NCBI GenBank assembly: GCA_015057325.1
Contig: SVEQ01000002.1
Coordinates: 124,001 to 188,000 of the forward strand
DNA length: 64,000 nt
Origin: Lachnospiraceae bacterium
Lineage (GTDB): Bacteria > Bacillota > Clostridia > Lachnospirales > Lachnospiraceae
Reading direction: 5' to 3'
The translations under genes and the position numbers were made by a program. Below, in pieces: positions 53,265 through 62,301 of this stretch (positions are counted from its first letter, which is position 1; every line of letters begins with the position of its first letter). A model generated the notes under the pieces. The model made no database searches. It worked only from the letters and a program-made list of their open reading frames with translations, and was not told the origin of the DNA.

Positions 53265-54122
53265 TTATCCACGCCACAAAAACATAATGAATTCAGAACC
53301 TTTGCCAGGCTCCGATTTGACTTTTATGTATCCACTCTCTTTGCGAAGTATCTCTCTTGCAAGATAAAGTCCAAGTCCAACACCCTCTACATCAGAGTTT
53401 TTCTCACTCCTATAAAACCTGTCAAATATCTTTGCCGTATCATTTTCATCAATTCCCTGTCCTTCATCCATAACGGAAATTGCAACATACATTTCATAAG
53501 GTTTAATTGAAACCGCAATAGTACTGTCCTTTGGTGAATACTTGATGGCATTATCGATTATGTTAGAAAGTGCCTCACGTGTCCACTTCACATCAAACAA
53601 AGCCATGGGCGAATCATTGTCATCTTTCGTAAAACTAATTGAAATACCCTTTTTATCGGCTTTGTAACGCATTGAGCCAACCGTCTCTCCTACAAATGAA
53701 TCAACCTCTGCATTTACAGGCTTAACTTCGATAATGTTGCTCTCAAGTCTTGACATTTTAGTAAGCGACATAATAAGAAAATCCAATTTCTCCGTCTGCT
53801 CATGTATCTGACTGATAATTTTTCTATCCTCTTCAGTTGCATCAGGCATATTAAGAATACGCTCACTAAGCAGTTCTGAATAAAGTTTCAGATTTGACAT
53901 AGGGGTCTTTGTCTGATGCGATATGTCAGCAATCAAGCCCTCAAGATTACGCCTTGTCTCATCCAGTTGATTTTTGGCAAGCTGCGAAGAATACAGATAC
54001 TTCTTCCATTTACTCTCTAATCTCGACAGCTTACTCTCATCATAATCACTCTCACAAAACTCACCTTCCATAGCACTGTCAAGCATCTGTTCAATTCTTT
54101 CAATCGTTCTGTTCTCAAACAT
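53265..54122 (-). CDS. Sensor histidine kinase without membrane segments
   Basis: 285 residues. Phospho-acceptor His in ADISHQTKTPMSNLKLYSELL, N box NIIDNAIKYS, G1 DEGQGI and G2 GVGLGLYLARE. The first 55 residues are acidic and helical with no membrane helix. Bce-type kinases have two membrane helices and no input domain; this one has none, so it must sense through another protein, probably the adjacent ABC transporter. It starts 21 bases after the regulator stop, with no room for missing helices. Confidence 0.9.
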   Translation of the reverse strand: MFENRTIERIEQMLDSAMEGEFCESDYDESKLSRLESKWKKYLYSSQLAKNQLDETRRNLEGLIADISHQTKTPMSNLKLYSELLSERILNMPDATEEDRKIISQIHEQTEKLDFLIMSLTKMSRLESNIIEVKPVNAEVDSFVGETVGSMRYKADKKGISISFTKDDNDSPMALFDVKWTREALSNIIDNAIKYSPKDSTIAVSIKPYEMYVAISVMDEGQGIDENDTAKIFDRFYRSEKNSDVEGVGLGLYLAREILRKESGYIKVKSEPGKGSEFIMFLWRG

Positions 54123-54143
54123 TGTTCCCTACCCAAAAGCTAA

Positions 54144-54806
54144 TTATTTCTCGCGTTTCCACACGTAACCTTTTCCATAAACCGTATGTATCGGCACATC
54201 TTCATTTTCAACAGATAATTTTCCCCTTAATCTGTTGATTGTTACCGACAACGCATTCTCATCAACATACTCTGCACCGTCAGTCCATATGGCATCCACA
54301 AGATAATCCCTTGTAAGAGTACGTCCTGCATTTTCGGTAAGCAACTTTAATAACTTCTGCTCGGTCTTACTTAGATCTACCAAATTGCTGTTAACAAAAA
54401 ACTCCATTCTACCATAATCAAAAATGTACAAATCATCACGATATACATCTGATGTTTTTGCTTTCTTTAACACCTTGTCTATCCTTGCGCGAAGCACCAT
54501 CAAACTAAACGGCTTCGTTATATAATCATCTGCACCAAGAGTTAGTCCCATAACCTCGTCGGTTTCAAGATCATTAGCTGTAAGCATAATAACCGGCACA
54601 TCTGACATTTGCCTAAAATCTCTTAGGAAATCAAAACCGTTTCCATCCGGGAGATTAACATCAAGAATAATAAGATCTGTTGCTTTTTCCTTATTAAAGT
54701 CACCTAATTTATGTAATTGCGTAAATGAATACTCGCCGCCGGTAAGCGCTAACATAATCCCGTCATTTAGTGCTTTATCATCTTCGATTATAGTAATGTT
54801 TTTCAC
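54144..54806 (-). CDS. OmpR-family response regulator
   Basis: 220 residues. Receiver with acidic pair in ITIIEDDKALN, phospho-acceptor in LIILDVNLPDG and Lys in YITKPFSL, then a winged helix (NSNLVDLSKTEQKLLKLL, TLTRDYLVDAIW, NALSVTINRLRGKL, VYGKGYVW). Partner of the kinase immediately downstream; likely activates the ABC transporter genes. Confidence 0.95.
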   Translation of the reverse strand: MKNITIIEDDKALNDGIMLALTGGEYSFTQLHKLGDFNKEKATDLIILDVNLPDGNGFDFLRDFRQMSDVPVIMLTANDLETDEVMGLTLGADDYITKPFSLMVLRARIDKVLKKAKTSDVYRDDLYIFDYGRMEFFVNSNLVDLSKTEQKLLKLLTENAGRTLTRDYLVDAIWTDGAEYVDENALSVTINRLRGKLSVENEDVPIHTVYGKGYVWKREK

Positions 54807-54851
54807 TTAGCCTCTCCGTTCCCAGTCATTTATTAATGTATATTTCATCTA

Positions 54852-55103
54852 TCAAACAGCAATTTCATCAAGTGATTTAGCAAGTTGGTCAGCACATGAT
54901 GTTCCTTTTCCATTGCAATCATTACCACGCAAAATATCTGCCGCATTCTTTGCATCAGCACCCTCTAACAATCTGCCAATTGCCTTAAGATTACCGTTAC
55001 ATCCACCCTTGAACTTTAAATTGTGGATTTTTCCTTCCTCATCTATATCGTACTCAATCTGCATAGCGCAGACACCCTTAGGCTGATATGTATAATGTTC
55101 CAT
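54852..55103 (-). CDS. TSCPD-domain protein
   Basis: 83 residues. The TSCPD/TIGR03905 family pattern is present: YQPKGVCAMQIEYDIDEEGK, FKGGCNGNLKAIG, LRGNDCNGKGTSCADQLA. These small proteins resemble the C-terminal Cys-rich segment of ribonucleotide reductases and may bind metal or nucleotides; the function is unknown. Monocistronic. Confidence 0.88.
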   Translation of the reverse strand: MEHYTYQPKGVCAMQIEYDIDEEGKIHNLKFKGGCNGNLKAIGRLLEGADAKNAADILRGNDCNGKGTSCADQLAKSLDEIAV

Positions 55104-55155
55104 AATTCTTTCCTCCTTAACATACTTTTGAAATTATACATCTTATACTATAAAA

Positions 55156-56622
55156 TCACAACATGGAAAATACGTGTACGCATGCAGGATATATTTCCCT
55201 GAATACATTATATCTTTCATCATATTTTGCTACTAATGATTTATCCGGATACTCAACCGACTTAACCTTAACAATAGCATCAACCGCCTCTTCAACCGAC
55301 GAATACTCTCCGCATGCAACCATTGCGAGCATTGCCGCACCAAGTCCCGGGCCCTGTTCACTTTCCAGTACTTCGACCTCAAGATTAAGAATATTGGCGA
55401 TCATTTTTCTCCAAAGTGCACTCTTTGCACCACCACCGCAAATCTTTGTCTTTTTTACGGTAATACCAAGTTTATTTGCAACCTCTAGCGAATCTCTGAG
55501 TGCAAAGCCTACACCCTCAAGAACCGCCTGCGTCATATCGCTTCTTGAAGTGTCCATGCTCATACCTATAAATGTTCCTCTCGCCTGCGGATTATTATGC
55601 GGCGAACGCTCACCCATAAGATACGGCAGGAAAAACACTTTATTTTCGCCAAGTTTTGTTATGTCTGCCTGCTCTTTTTCATAAGCATCAGTTCCCATTA
55701 TATCCTCAAGCCACCATTTATTGCAGCTTGCGGCACTAAGCATACAACCCATCAGATGATAACTGCCGTCAGCATGACAGAACGAATGGAGGGCATTGTT
55801 GTCATCAACTCCAAACTTGCTTGCCGAAATAAATATTGTTCCGCTTGTTCCAAGTGATATATTACACGCTCCCTCTCCCACGGTTCCGGTGCCAATAGCC
55901 GCTGCAGCATTGTCTCCCGCTCCCGAAGCAATTATACATTTATCGGAAAGTCCAAGTTTTTCTGCCATTTCCGGCAGAAGCGTTCCAACTGCCTCATAAG
56001 ACTCATAAACCTTCGCCAGTTGATTGCTGTTTACACCACATATTTCACACATTTCCTCCGACCAGCAGCGGTTCTTCACATCAAACAAAAGCATACCCGA
56101 AGCATCGGAAACATCTGTACAAAATACGCCCGATAACTTGTATGCGATATAATCCTTAGGAAGCATAATCTTTGCTATACGCTTGTAATTATCAGGCTCA
56201 TTTTTCTTAACCCACAATATCTTTGGTGCAGTAAAGCCTGTAAATGATATATTACCGGTGTACTCTGACAACTTGTCCTTACCGATTACATTATTTAAAT
56301 AATCACATTCTTCTGTTGTTCGTCCATCATTCCACAAAATCGCAGGTCTTATAACCTCATCATTTTCATCAAGTATAACAAGGCCGTGCATTTGTCCTCC
56401 AAAACTAATACCGGCAATCTCTAACTTGTCCACATCTTTAATAAGTTCTTTAAGACCTTCCATAACCTGTTCAAACCAATCATCAGGGTTTTGTTCCGAC
56501 CAACCCGGATGCGGAAAATAGAGCGGGTACTCTTTAGATACAATATTATGAATGTTTCCCTCTTTATCCATCAACAGTAATTTCACGGCACTGGTTCCAA
56601 GATCTATTCCTATATATAACAT
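55156..56622 (-). CDS. xylB: Xylulokinase
   Basis: 488 residues, FGGY kinase fold: IGIDLGTSAVKLLLMD, GISFGGQMHGLV (the xylulose-binding segment), catalytic Asp in CTDVSDASGM, GAGDNAAAAIGTG and GGGAKSALWRKM. It phosphorylates D-xylulose for entry to the pentose phosphate pathway. No other xylose genes adjoin it; the ZIP transporter gene lies 33 bases upstream. Confidence 0.93.
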   Translation of the reverse strand: MLYIGIDLGTSAVKLLLMDKEGNIHNIVSKEYPLYFPHPGWSEQNPDDWFEQVMEGLKELIKDVDKLEIAGISFGGQMHGLVILDENDEVIRPAILWNDGRTTEECDYLNNVIGKDKLSEYTGNISFTGFTAPKILWVKKNEPDNYKRIAKIMLPKDYIAYKLSGVFCTDVSDASGMLLFDVKNRCWSEEMCEICGVNSNQLAKVYESYEAVGTLLPEMAEKLGLSDKCIIASGAGDNAAAAIGTGTVGEGACNISLGTSGTIFISASKFGVDDNNALHSFCHADGSYHLMGCMLSAASCNKWWLEDIMGTDAYEKEQADITKLGENKVFFLPYLMGERSPHNNPQARGTFIGMSMDTSRSDMTQAVLEGVGFALRDSLEVANKLGITVKKTKICGGGAKSALWRKMIANILNLEVEVLESEQGPGLGAAMLAMVACGEYSSVEEAVDAIVKVKSVEYPDKSLVAKYDERYNVFREIYPACVHVFSML

Positions 56623-56655
56623 TTATCCCTTCACTCCTTTTTGAGTATCTGTTCT

Positions 56656-57438
56656 TTATCCGAGTGCAACATCTAACACCATCATAAGCGTAAAACCTAC
56701 CGCAAACGCAATAGTTCCCGCATTCGAATGTTCTCCCTCTGCCATTTCAGGAATAAGTTCTTCCACAACAACATACATCATAGCTCCCGCCGCAAATGCA
56801 AGCAGATAAGGAAGCGCCGGTATAATAATGCTCGAAAGCATTATTGTAATCACTGCAGCCAAAGGCTCAACTGCACCGGAAAGAACACCATACACAAAAG
56901 ATTTCCCTTTGCCATGTCCTTCCAATGCAAGCGGCATGGAAACAATCGCTCCCTCCGGGAAGTTCTGAATCGCTATACCAATAGAAAGCGCCAACGCACC
57001 CATCATGGTTATATTAGCCTTTCCGGCAAGGAAACCTGCAAAAACAACACCAACTGCCATACCTTCCGGTATGTTATGTATTGCCACCGCCAACACCATC
57101 ATGGTTGTTTTATTAAGTTTTGTTTTCACACCTTCGGCCTCTTCGCTGCCGACGTGCAAATGTGGCGTAAACGAATCAATTGCAAGCAAAAATCCAATAC
57201 CTATCCAAAATCCTATTAATGCAGGAATAAATGATAGTTTCCCCATATCCGCGGCTTGTTCCATTGCAGGTATAATCAGACTCCATATGGACGCCGCAAC
57301 CATAACTCCCGCCGCGAATCCTGTAAGTAACTTCTTAACCCAATCCGAAAGATCATTTTTCATAAAAAATACGCAGACCGCGCCAAGTGTTGTTCCCAAA
57401 AACGGTATCAACAATCCTTCTGCTACAATCCCTATCAT
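56656..57438 (-). CDS. ZIP-family metal transporter
   Basis: 260 residues, eight membrane helices. The metal-binding helices carry HNIPEGMAVGVVFAG and QNFPEGAIVSMPLA; a short His-containing loop (FTPHLHVGSEEAEG) lies between helices 3 and 4. Such proteins move Zn, Mn or Fe into the cytoplasm; bacterial GufA/ZupT-like members are broad. Confidence 0.92.
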   Translation of the reverse strand: MIGIVAEGLLIPFLGTTLGAVCVFFMKNDLSDWVKKLLTGFAAGVMVAASIWSLIIPAMEQAADMGKLSFIPALIGFWIGIGFLLAIDSFTPHLHVGSEEAEGVKTKLNKTTMMVLAVAIHNIPEGMAVGVVFAGFLAGKANITMMGALALSIGIAIQNFPEGAIVSMPLALEGHGKGKSFVYGVLSGAVEPLAAVITIMLSSIIIPALPYLLAFAAGAMMYVVVEELIPEMAEGEHSNAGTIAFAVGFTLMMVLDVALG

Positions 57439-57565
57439 AACACCACATCCTATCCGTCTTTATTATTGTATTCATGAATTATAAATATGTTACATATTAT
57501 ACCATGATTTACAATCCGTTCAAATACATAGTTTATTTCTAACATTATCTCATTTCAATAATACT

Positions 57566-57594
57566 TTGCAAATGCGACCTTGTAATTATATAAT
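57566..57594 (+). promoter_or_regulatory. Promoter of the radical SAM/AlkD genes
   Basis: TTGCAA, a 17-base spacer and TATAAT, followed by a leader of about 130 bases (57600-57728) in which I see no gene or clear riboswitch. Confidence 0.6.
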
Positions 57595-57728
57595 AAGGGT
57601 ATGTTAAACCGTTCTTGCCAGTTTTGCTACGGCTTGTGCTCTTAGGGGAGTCAATATAGCAGTTCACAAAGTATTTACAAAAGAGTCTTGAATGCACTTG
57701 TGTGCAGAATGTATAGAAGGAGGCAAAT

Positions 57729-58610
57729 ATGCATTTTGTAGATGCCAAAGGCATACTTTCAACAAATAACGGCTATTGCGGAATGAATATTTATCGCGGT
57801 TGTACTCATGGCTGTATATATTGTGACAGTAGAAGTCTATGTTATCATTTTACTCATCCGTTTGAAGATATCGAAGTAAAACAGAATGCACCTTTTCTTC
57901 TTGAAAAAGCACTTCGCTCGAAAAGAAAGAAATGTATGATAGGAACAGGTTCCATGTCTGATCCCTATATGCACTGCGAGAAAGACTTAAGACTGACAAG
58001 AAAATGTCTGGAAATCATATCAAAATATGAGTTTGGTATTTCAATTCAAACAAAGTCAGACAGAATACTTGAGGATATCGACCTGCTTGATGAGATTAAC
58101 AAAAAGACCAAGTGTGTTGTTGCCATGACTCTTACAACATACGATGACAAGTTATGCAGCATAATAGAGCCTAACGTATGTAATACAAAACGCAGGATTC
58201 AGGTACTAGAGGCTTTTAGAGAACGAAATATTCCCACAATAGTATGGCTTACACCAATACTGCCGTATATAAATGATACTGAGGACAATATTAATGCAAT
58301 CCTAGACGAATGCACGCGTGTGCAGACCAAAGGGATAATATGCTTTGATATGGGATTGACTCTTCGCGAGGGTGACAGAGAATATTATTATGCTGCGCTC
58401 GATAAATATTTCCCCGGATTGAAAGAACGTTACATCAAAGAATACGGCAACTCTTATTATGTGCCAAGTCCTAATTCAGGTAAACTTATGAAACTGTTTA
58501 AGGACAGATGCCTTGAGAATGGAATTATGCATACACCTGATGAATGCTTTTCTTTTATGCAGAACCTCCCCGAAAAGTTCAAACAGATGAGCCTGTTTGA
58601 TATTCAATAA
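57729..58610 (+). CDS. Radical SAM protein, SPL-like family
   Basis: 293 residues. The cluster motif is CTHGCIYC (C-x3-C-x2-C) after GMNIYRG, with GSMSDPYMHCE and TKSDRILED later, as in the spore photoproduct lyase-like/Rv2578c family. It would bind a 4Fe-4S cluster and SAM. True SPL has an additional catalytic Cys near position 141; the Cys residues here do not clearly fit. The strong AAGGAGG site precedes ATG. It forms an operon with the AlkD-like gene 32 bases downstream, suggesting DNA or nucleotide repair. Confidence 0.88.
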   Translation: MHFVDAKGILSTNNGYCGMNIYRGCTHGCIYCDSRSLCYHFTHPFEDIEVKQNAPFLLEKALRSKRKKCMIGTGSMSDPYMHCEKDLRLTRKCLEIISKYEFGISIQTKSDRILEDIDLLDEINKKTKCVVAMTLTTYDDKLCSIIEPNVCNTKRRIQVLEAFRERNIPTIVWLTPILPYINDTEDNINAILDECTRVQTKGIICFDMGLTLREGDREYYYAALDKYFPGLKERYIKEYGNSYYVPSPNSGKLMKLFKDRCLENGIMHTPDECFSFMQNLPEKFKQMSLFDIQ

Positions 58611-58642
58611 ACATGTCAAAAACCATGAGGAAGGAGCTTTAA

Positions 58643-59329
58643 ATGATAACTGAAGATATCAAAAAAGAATTATACACATTACAAGATATAGAATATAGAG
58701 ATTTTCAATGTGGACTTATCCCGAACGTTGAGAAAGAATACTTCATTGGTGTCAGGACTCCTGCACTTAAAAGTCTTGCAAAGGAATATTCAAAGAAAGA
58801 TGGTATTGATGAGTTTCTTTCAGAACTTCCTCATTCAACATTTGATGAAAATCAGGTACATGCTTTCATAATTTCCGAAATAAAGGATTACGACAAATGT
58901 ATAGATGAGCTTGAAAAGTTTCTACCCTATGTTAATAACTGGGCAACCTGCGATCAGATGTCGCCAAAGGTATTTAAGAAAAACAGAGAGAAACTATTGT
59001 CACGCATCAAAGAATGGATTAAGTCAGACAAGACCTATACTGTAAGATTTGCAATCGGAATGCTTATGAGCCATTATCTTAACGAAGACTTTTGCATAGA
59101 ATATCTTGATATGGTCTCCGCTGTCCGTTCGGAAGAATATTATATTAATATGATGATTGCATGGTACTTTGCAACAGCACTTGCAAAACAATATGATGCA
59201 ACAATTCCGTATATTACAGAAAACAAACTTGATAATTGGACGCACAATAAAGCTATTCAAAAAGCAGTCGAAAGCCGACGAATTACCGATGAACAGAAGG
59301 TATATCTAAAATCTCTGAAAGTAAAATGA
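58643..59329 (+). CDS. AlkD-like DNA alkylation repair protein
   Basis: 228 residues, all-helical HEAT-like repeats: YFIGVRTPALKSLAKEY, VNNWATCDQMSPKVF (the conserved WxxxD active-site segment), FAIGMLMSHYL and IAWYFATALAKQ. AlkD glycosylases remove bulky or alkylated bases by trapping the backbone. GGAAGGAG precedes the ATG. Confidence 0.93.
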   Translation: MITEDIKKELYTLQDIEYRDFQCGLIPNVEKEYFIGVRTPALKSLAKEYSKKDGIDEFLSELPHSTFDENQVHAFIISEIKDYDKCIDELEKFLPYVNNWATCDQMSPKVFKKNREKLLSRIKEWIKSDKTYTVRFAIGMLMSHYLNEDFCIEYLDMVSAVRSEEYYINMMIAWYFATALAKQYDATIPYITENKLDNWTHNKAIQKAVESRRITDEQKVYLKSLKVK

Positions 59330-59339
59330 GCAATCAAAA

Positions 59340-59360
59340 AGAGAAGCCTATGGCTTCTCT
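59340..59360. terminator. Bidirectional terminator between AlkD and the XRE gene
   Basis: AGAGAAGCC / GGCTTCTCT stem (9 bp, 3-base loop) with A run on the left and T run on the right. Confidence 0.85.
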
Positions 59361-59369
59361 TTCTTAATT

Positions 59370-59588
59370 TTACTCTTCTGCCTCACTGTCATACTCTAAT
59401 ATATCGCCTGGCTGGCACTTTAACACTTCACAAATTGCTTCTAACGTTGAAAAACGTATTGCACTTATCTTACCGTTTTTCATCTTTGACAAATTAACAT
59501 TAGATACTCCTACTGCTTCTGAAAGTTCAGAAAGTGACATCTTACGGTCAGCCATCACACGATCCAGTCTTAAAATAATCTTTCCCAT
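59370..59588 (-). CDS. XRE-family regulator (YozG-like)
   Basis: 72 residues: a helix-turn-helix (MSLSELSEAVGVSNVNLSKM, RFSTLEAICEVLKCQPGD) plus an acidic tail. Commonly paired with DUF2975 proteins, as here: it follows that gene by 11 bases, with GGAGGTGG as ribosome-binding site. Confidence 0.93.
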   Translation of the reverse strand: MGKIILRLDRVMADRKMSLSELSEAVGVSNVNLSKMKNGKISAIRFSTLEAICEVLKCQPGDILEYDSEAEE

Positions 59589-59599
59589 AAGACCACCTC

Positions 59600-60235
59600 C
59601 TATAATGTTTCATCCGACTGTATACGCAATACTCTGCCGTAATCAGTAATGGTATATACTGCCCATGTCACCAAGCCAAGCAATGCCGCAAATCCAATCC
59701 CTGCAATAAATGCTACAACAACGGTAAGTATTATCATTGATGTAAGTATGCGTTTTGGAACCTTATCCGCAAACGGATTGCCCTCTTTAAGTATGATGTC
59801 AAATATTGTCGAAACAAGCCACACATTGAAGGTCAAAACAAAGCAAATCATTGATATTGTCAAAAGATAAAAACCAATAACAAAAGAAATGGAATTGCTG
59901 TTTTCATCAAAATACTTCTGTACCGCCGGAACGGATGATTCGATTTCCATACCCTCTGCAAGTTTAATGTCTCCGTCTTCTATTGAACCAACTGCAAAGG
60001 GTCCCACTGACAATTCTTTCTTAATGTTGGCTTTTTCAGCACCCTTTTTCAACTGTTCATCATATTTATCACTACCGGTAATCATCACAATTCCGCTTAC
60101 TAATGTAGTAACTGTAGCAACCATCATAAAAACAAATATTATTTTAGAACAAATCCTGGCTGCCTTACAACTCTTCATAACATTCTCTAATTTTAATTCA
60201 ACTTCATTGGTATTATTAGTATAATCACTATTCAT
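59600..60235 (-). CDS. DUF2975-type membrane protein
   Basis: 211 residues, four hydrophobic segments (about 30-50, 118-138, 160-180 and 180-200) with an extracellular loop between the first two. The arrangement and the partner XRE gene identify the DUF2975 family; function unknown, probably modulates the regulator. Ends in TAG directly followed by the ribosome-binding site of the XRE gene. Confidence 0.87.
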   Translation of the reverse strand: MNSDYTNNTNEVELKLENVMKSCKAARICSKIIFVFMMVATVTTLVSGIVMITGSDKYDEQLKKGAEKANIKKELSVGPFAVGSIEDGDIKLAEGMEIESSVPAVQKYFDENSNSISFVIGFYLLTISMICFVLTFNVWLVSTIFDIILKEGNPFADKVPKRILTSMIILTVVVAFIAGIGFAALLGLVTWAVYTITDYGRVLRIQSDETL

Positions 60236-60401
60236 ATTATCATCTCTCCTTAAAAATATTGTTTTTAGGAAATATATCGCGCGTTATATATATCCTATGA
60301 GATGATAATAGCACTCATATTTATGTTTGTCAACAATTATTTATCGTTTATCGTTAATTTATTATCTAATATCGCAGAATAGCTCATCGACCACCCAAGT
60401 G

Positions 60402-61670
60402 CTACAAAATTTGGTTAACAAACAACCAGTTCTGCCTAAACTCCCGCATAAGATTCCAATATCCCGCGCCACGAAATCCGTACTCTTTTATCAATATATA
60501 TTTCTCTTCTATACTTCTTACATCTTCAAACCAAACAACATGTTCAACCCCGTTTACAATATAGTTGTAATACGGACTCTTGGCATTTTCATCGTATATA
60601 ATATTGGTTCCATAAGTAAATGCACGCCTTACCGCTTCAGTGTTACCTATAGTCTCTGCAACCGTCACCCCCTTCTCATACGGCAGCGGCCAGTCATACG
60701 CATAGTTCGGGATTCCCATGTATATTTTGGATGCCTCAATTCTTGATACTGCATAATCAAGCACTCTTCTGACGGAAGGAATAGGTGCTACTGCCATAGG
60801 TGGTCCGTATTTGTAGCCCCACTCATAAGTCATTAAAAGTACCGTATCGGCCGCTTTTCCAAGACCTGCATAATCAATACCCTCATACAAAAGTCCGGTC
60901 TGCTCATCGGAAATCTTAGGTGGAAGGGCAACATTTACTGTAAGCCCCTCTTCATTCAATCGTTCCTTTACACTTCTTATAAACGAAACATACTCATTCC
61001 TATACTGTCCCGGTATGAACTCAAAGTCAATATCAACGCCGTTGTACTCCTTGTTTTTAACCGCAATCAAAATGTTTTCAATAAGATTTTCCTGCATTGT
61101 GCTATCAGATAAAAGCGCCGCCACAAGCATGTTATTAAAACGTCCGTTACTATCAAGCGGGGTAAGCACCATTCTTTTATTGTTTTCAAACCTTTTTGCA
61201 GTTTGCAGGAGGTTGTCGTCGTTTAGCATAATAAGGTTTCCGTCATTGTTAAACCCATAAGAAAACGGGAGCAATTCGTTTATATACAAGCACGCTTCTT
61301 CTAAAACATCCTCCCTTATAAACGGATATGCATAACCAAAGATATCTTTATTTTTCAAAAGATCGCCATCATTTTTCTCATACTCAATAACCAATTCCCT
61401 ACCTGGAAGAAGAAAACTCTCATTTAGGAGATACGAATTGTTTCTTAAAATATCGTTAACCGTCACCCCAAAGTTGTTCGCTATTGCATATAGCGTGTCG
61501 CCTTCATTTACCTCATACAAAAATGCCGGGACAAGCACAATTAAGGCTTGCCCCGGCACAATCTGTCCGTTAAATATTTCATTGTCGTACAAAAGTCTTG
61601 CAGTACTTACGCCATACATTTGGGCAATATCATTAACTGTATCGCCTTCTTTAACAACATAAATATACAT
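60402..61670 (-). CDS. LysM-LysM-GH18 spore peptidoglycan hydrolase (YaaH/SleL-like)
   Basis: 422 residues. Two LysM repeats (YVVKEGDTVNDIAQMYGV at 3-48; YEVNEGDTLYAIANNFGV at 52-97) followed by a glycoside hydrolase family 18 barrel with the catalytic DxxDxE as VDIDFEF near residue 215, and LLMTYEWGYKYGPP and GAGYWNLM later. No signal peptide, typical of spore-assembled cortex-lytic N-acetylglucosaminidases used in germination. Confidence 0.93.
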   Translation of the reverse strand: MYIYVVKEGDTVNDIAQMYGVSTARLLYDNEIFNGQIVPGQALIVLVPAFLYEVNEGDTLYAIANNFGVTVNDILRNNSYLLNESFLLPGRELVIEYEKNDGDLLKNKDIFGYAYPFIREDVLEEACLYINELLPFSYGFNNDGNLIMLNDDNLLQTAKRFENNKRMVLTPLDSNGRFNNMLVAALLSDSTMQENLIENILIAVKNKEYNGVDIDFEFIPGQYRNEYVSFIRSVKERLNEEGLTVNVALPPKISDEQTGLLYEGIDYAGLGKAADTVLLMTYEWGYKYGPPMAVAPIPSVRRVLDYAVSRIEASKIYMGIPNYAYDWPLPYEKGVTVAETIGNTEAVRRAFTYGTNIIYDENAKSPYYNYIVNGVEHVVWFEDVRSIEEKYILIKEYGFRGAGYWNLMREFRQNWLFVNQIL

Positions 61671-61781
61671 ATCAATACCGGACTAAAAATAAGTTATAAC
61701 ATATATATGTATAATCTTTTGCCGATATTCATGTATGTTATTAAATGTCTAACGCACCTATGCAAAAGTCTTTTTAAGCAA

Positions 61782-62186
61782 TTATGCTCCTACGTACTCT
61801 GAAGATCCAAATGCAAGAATTGGAATGAATATTACTGGAAGAAATAATAATCCGAAACCAAATCCAACACCATGACCAAATGCTGATGAAAGCTTGAAAA
61901 TCATGATGATTGCAACTACAAAGTTAACAAACGGAACTAACATCAAAAGGAACAACCATCCGTTACCCATAGCAATCTTGAATAATACATAAAGATTGTA
62001 GAAAGGAACGATTACTGCCCAACCAGGCTCACCTGCTTTTGAGTAAATTTTCCACTCACATACAAGCATAAAAATACCTACTACAAGACAAATGACAAAG
62101 TATATTCCCGCAAATGCTGAAAGCGCTGCTACAGCTGTAGGATCTACGTCGTATTGTGAATAGTCAGTTAAAAATGATAAAAACAT
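61782..62186 (-). CDS. DUF5684-type membrane protein
   Basis: 134 residues, four membrane segments with the conserved pattern IYSKAGEPGWAVIVPFYNLY, GNGWLFLLMLVPFVNFVVA and FGHGVGFGFGLLFLP. Function unknown. AAGGGGG precedes the ATG. Monocistronic. Confidence 0.87.
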   Translation of the reverse strand: MFLSFLTDYSQYDVDPTAVAALSAFAGIYFVICLVVGIFMLVCEWKIYSKAGEPGWAVIVPFYNLYVLFKIAMGNGWLFLLMLVPFVNFVVAIIMIFKLSSAFGHGVGFGFGLLFLPVIFIPILAFGSSEYVGA

Positions 62187-62301
62187 AATTTTTATCCCCC
62201 TTATAATTTATGATTTTTGAATTTATCATTTTTTTACTGCCTTGTCAATATATGTATATTTTTGTCAAACACATTTTGATTACCAATACAAACACAAGAA
62301 T

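Noticed and set aside
57600-57728. 130-base leader before the radical SAM gene as a riboswitch
   Set aside because: No recognisable aptamer core or terminator pair; only an untranslated leader can be supported.
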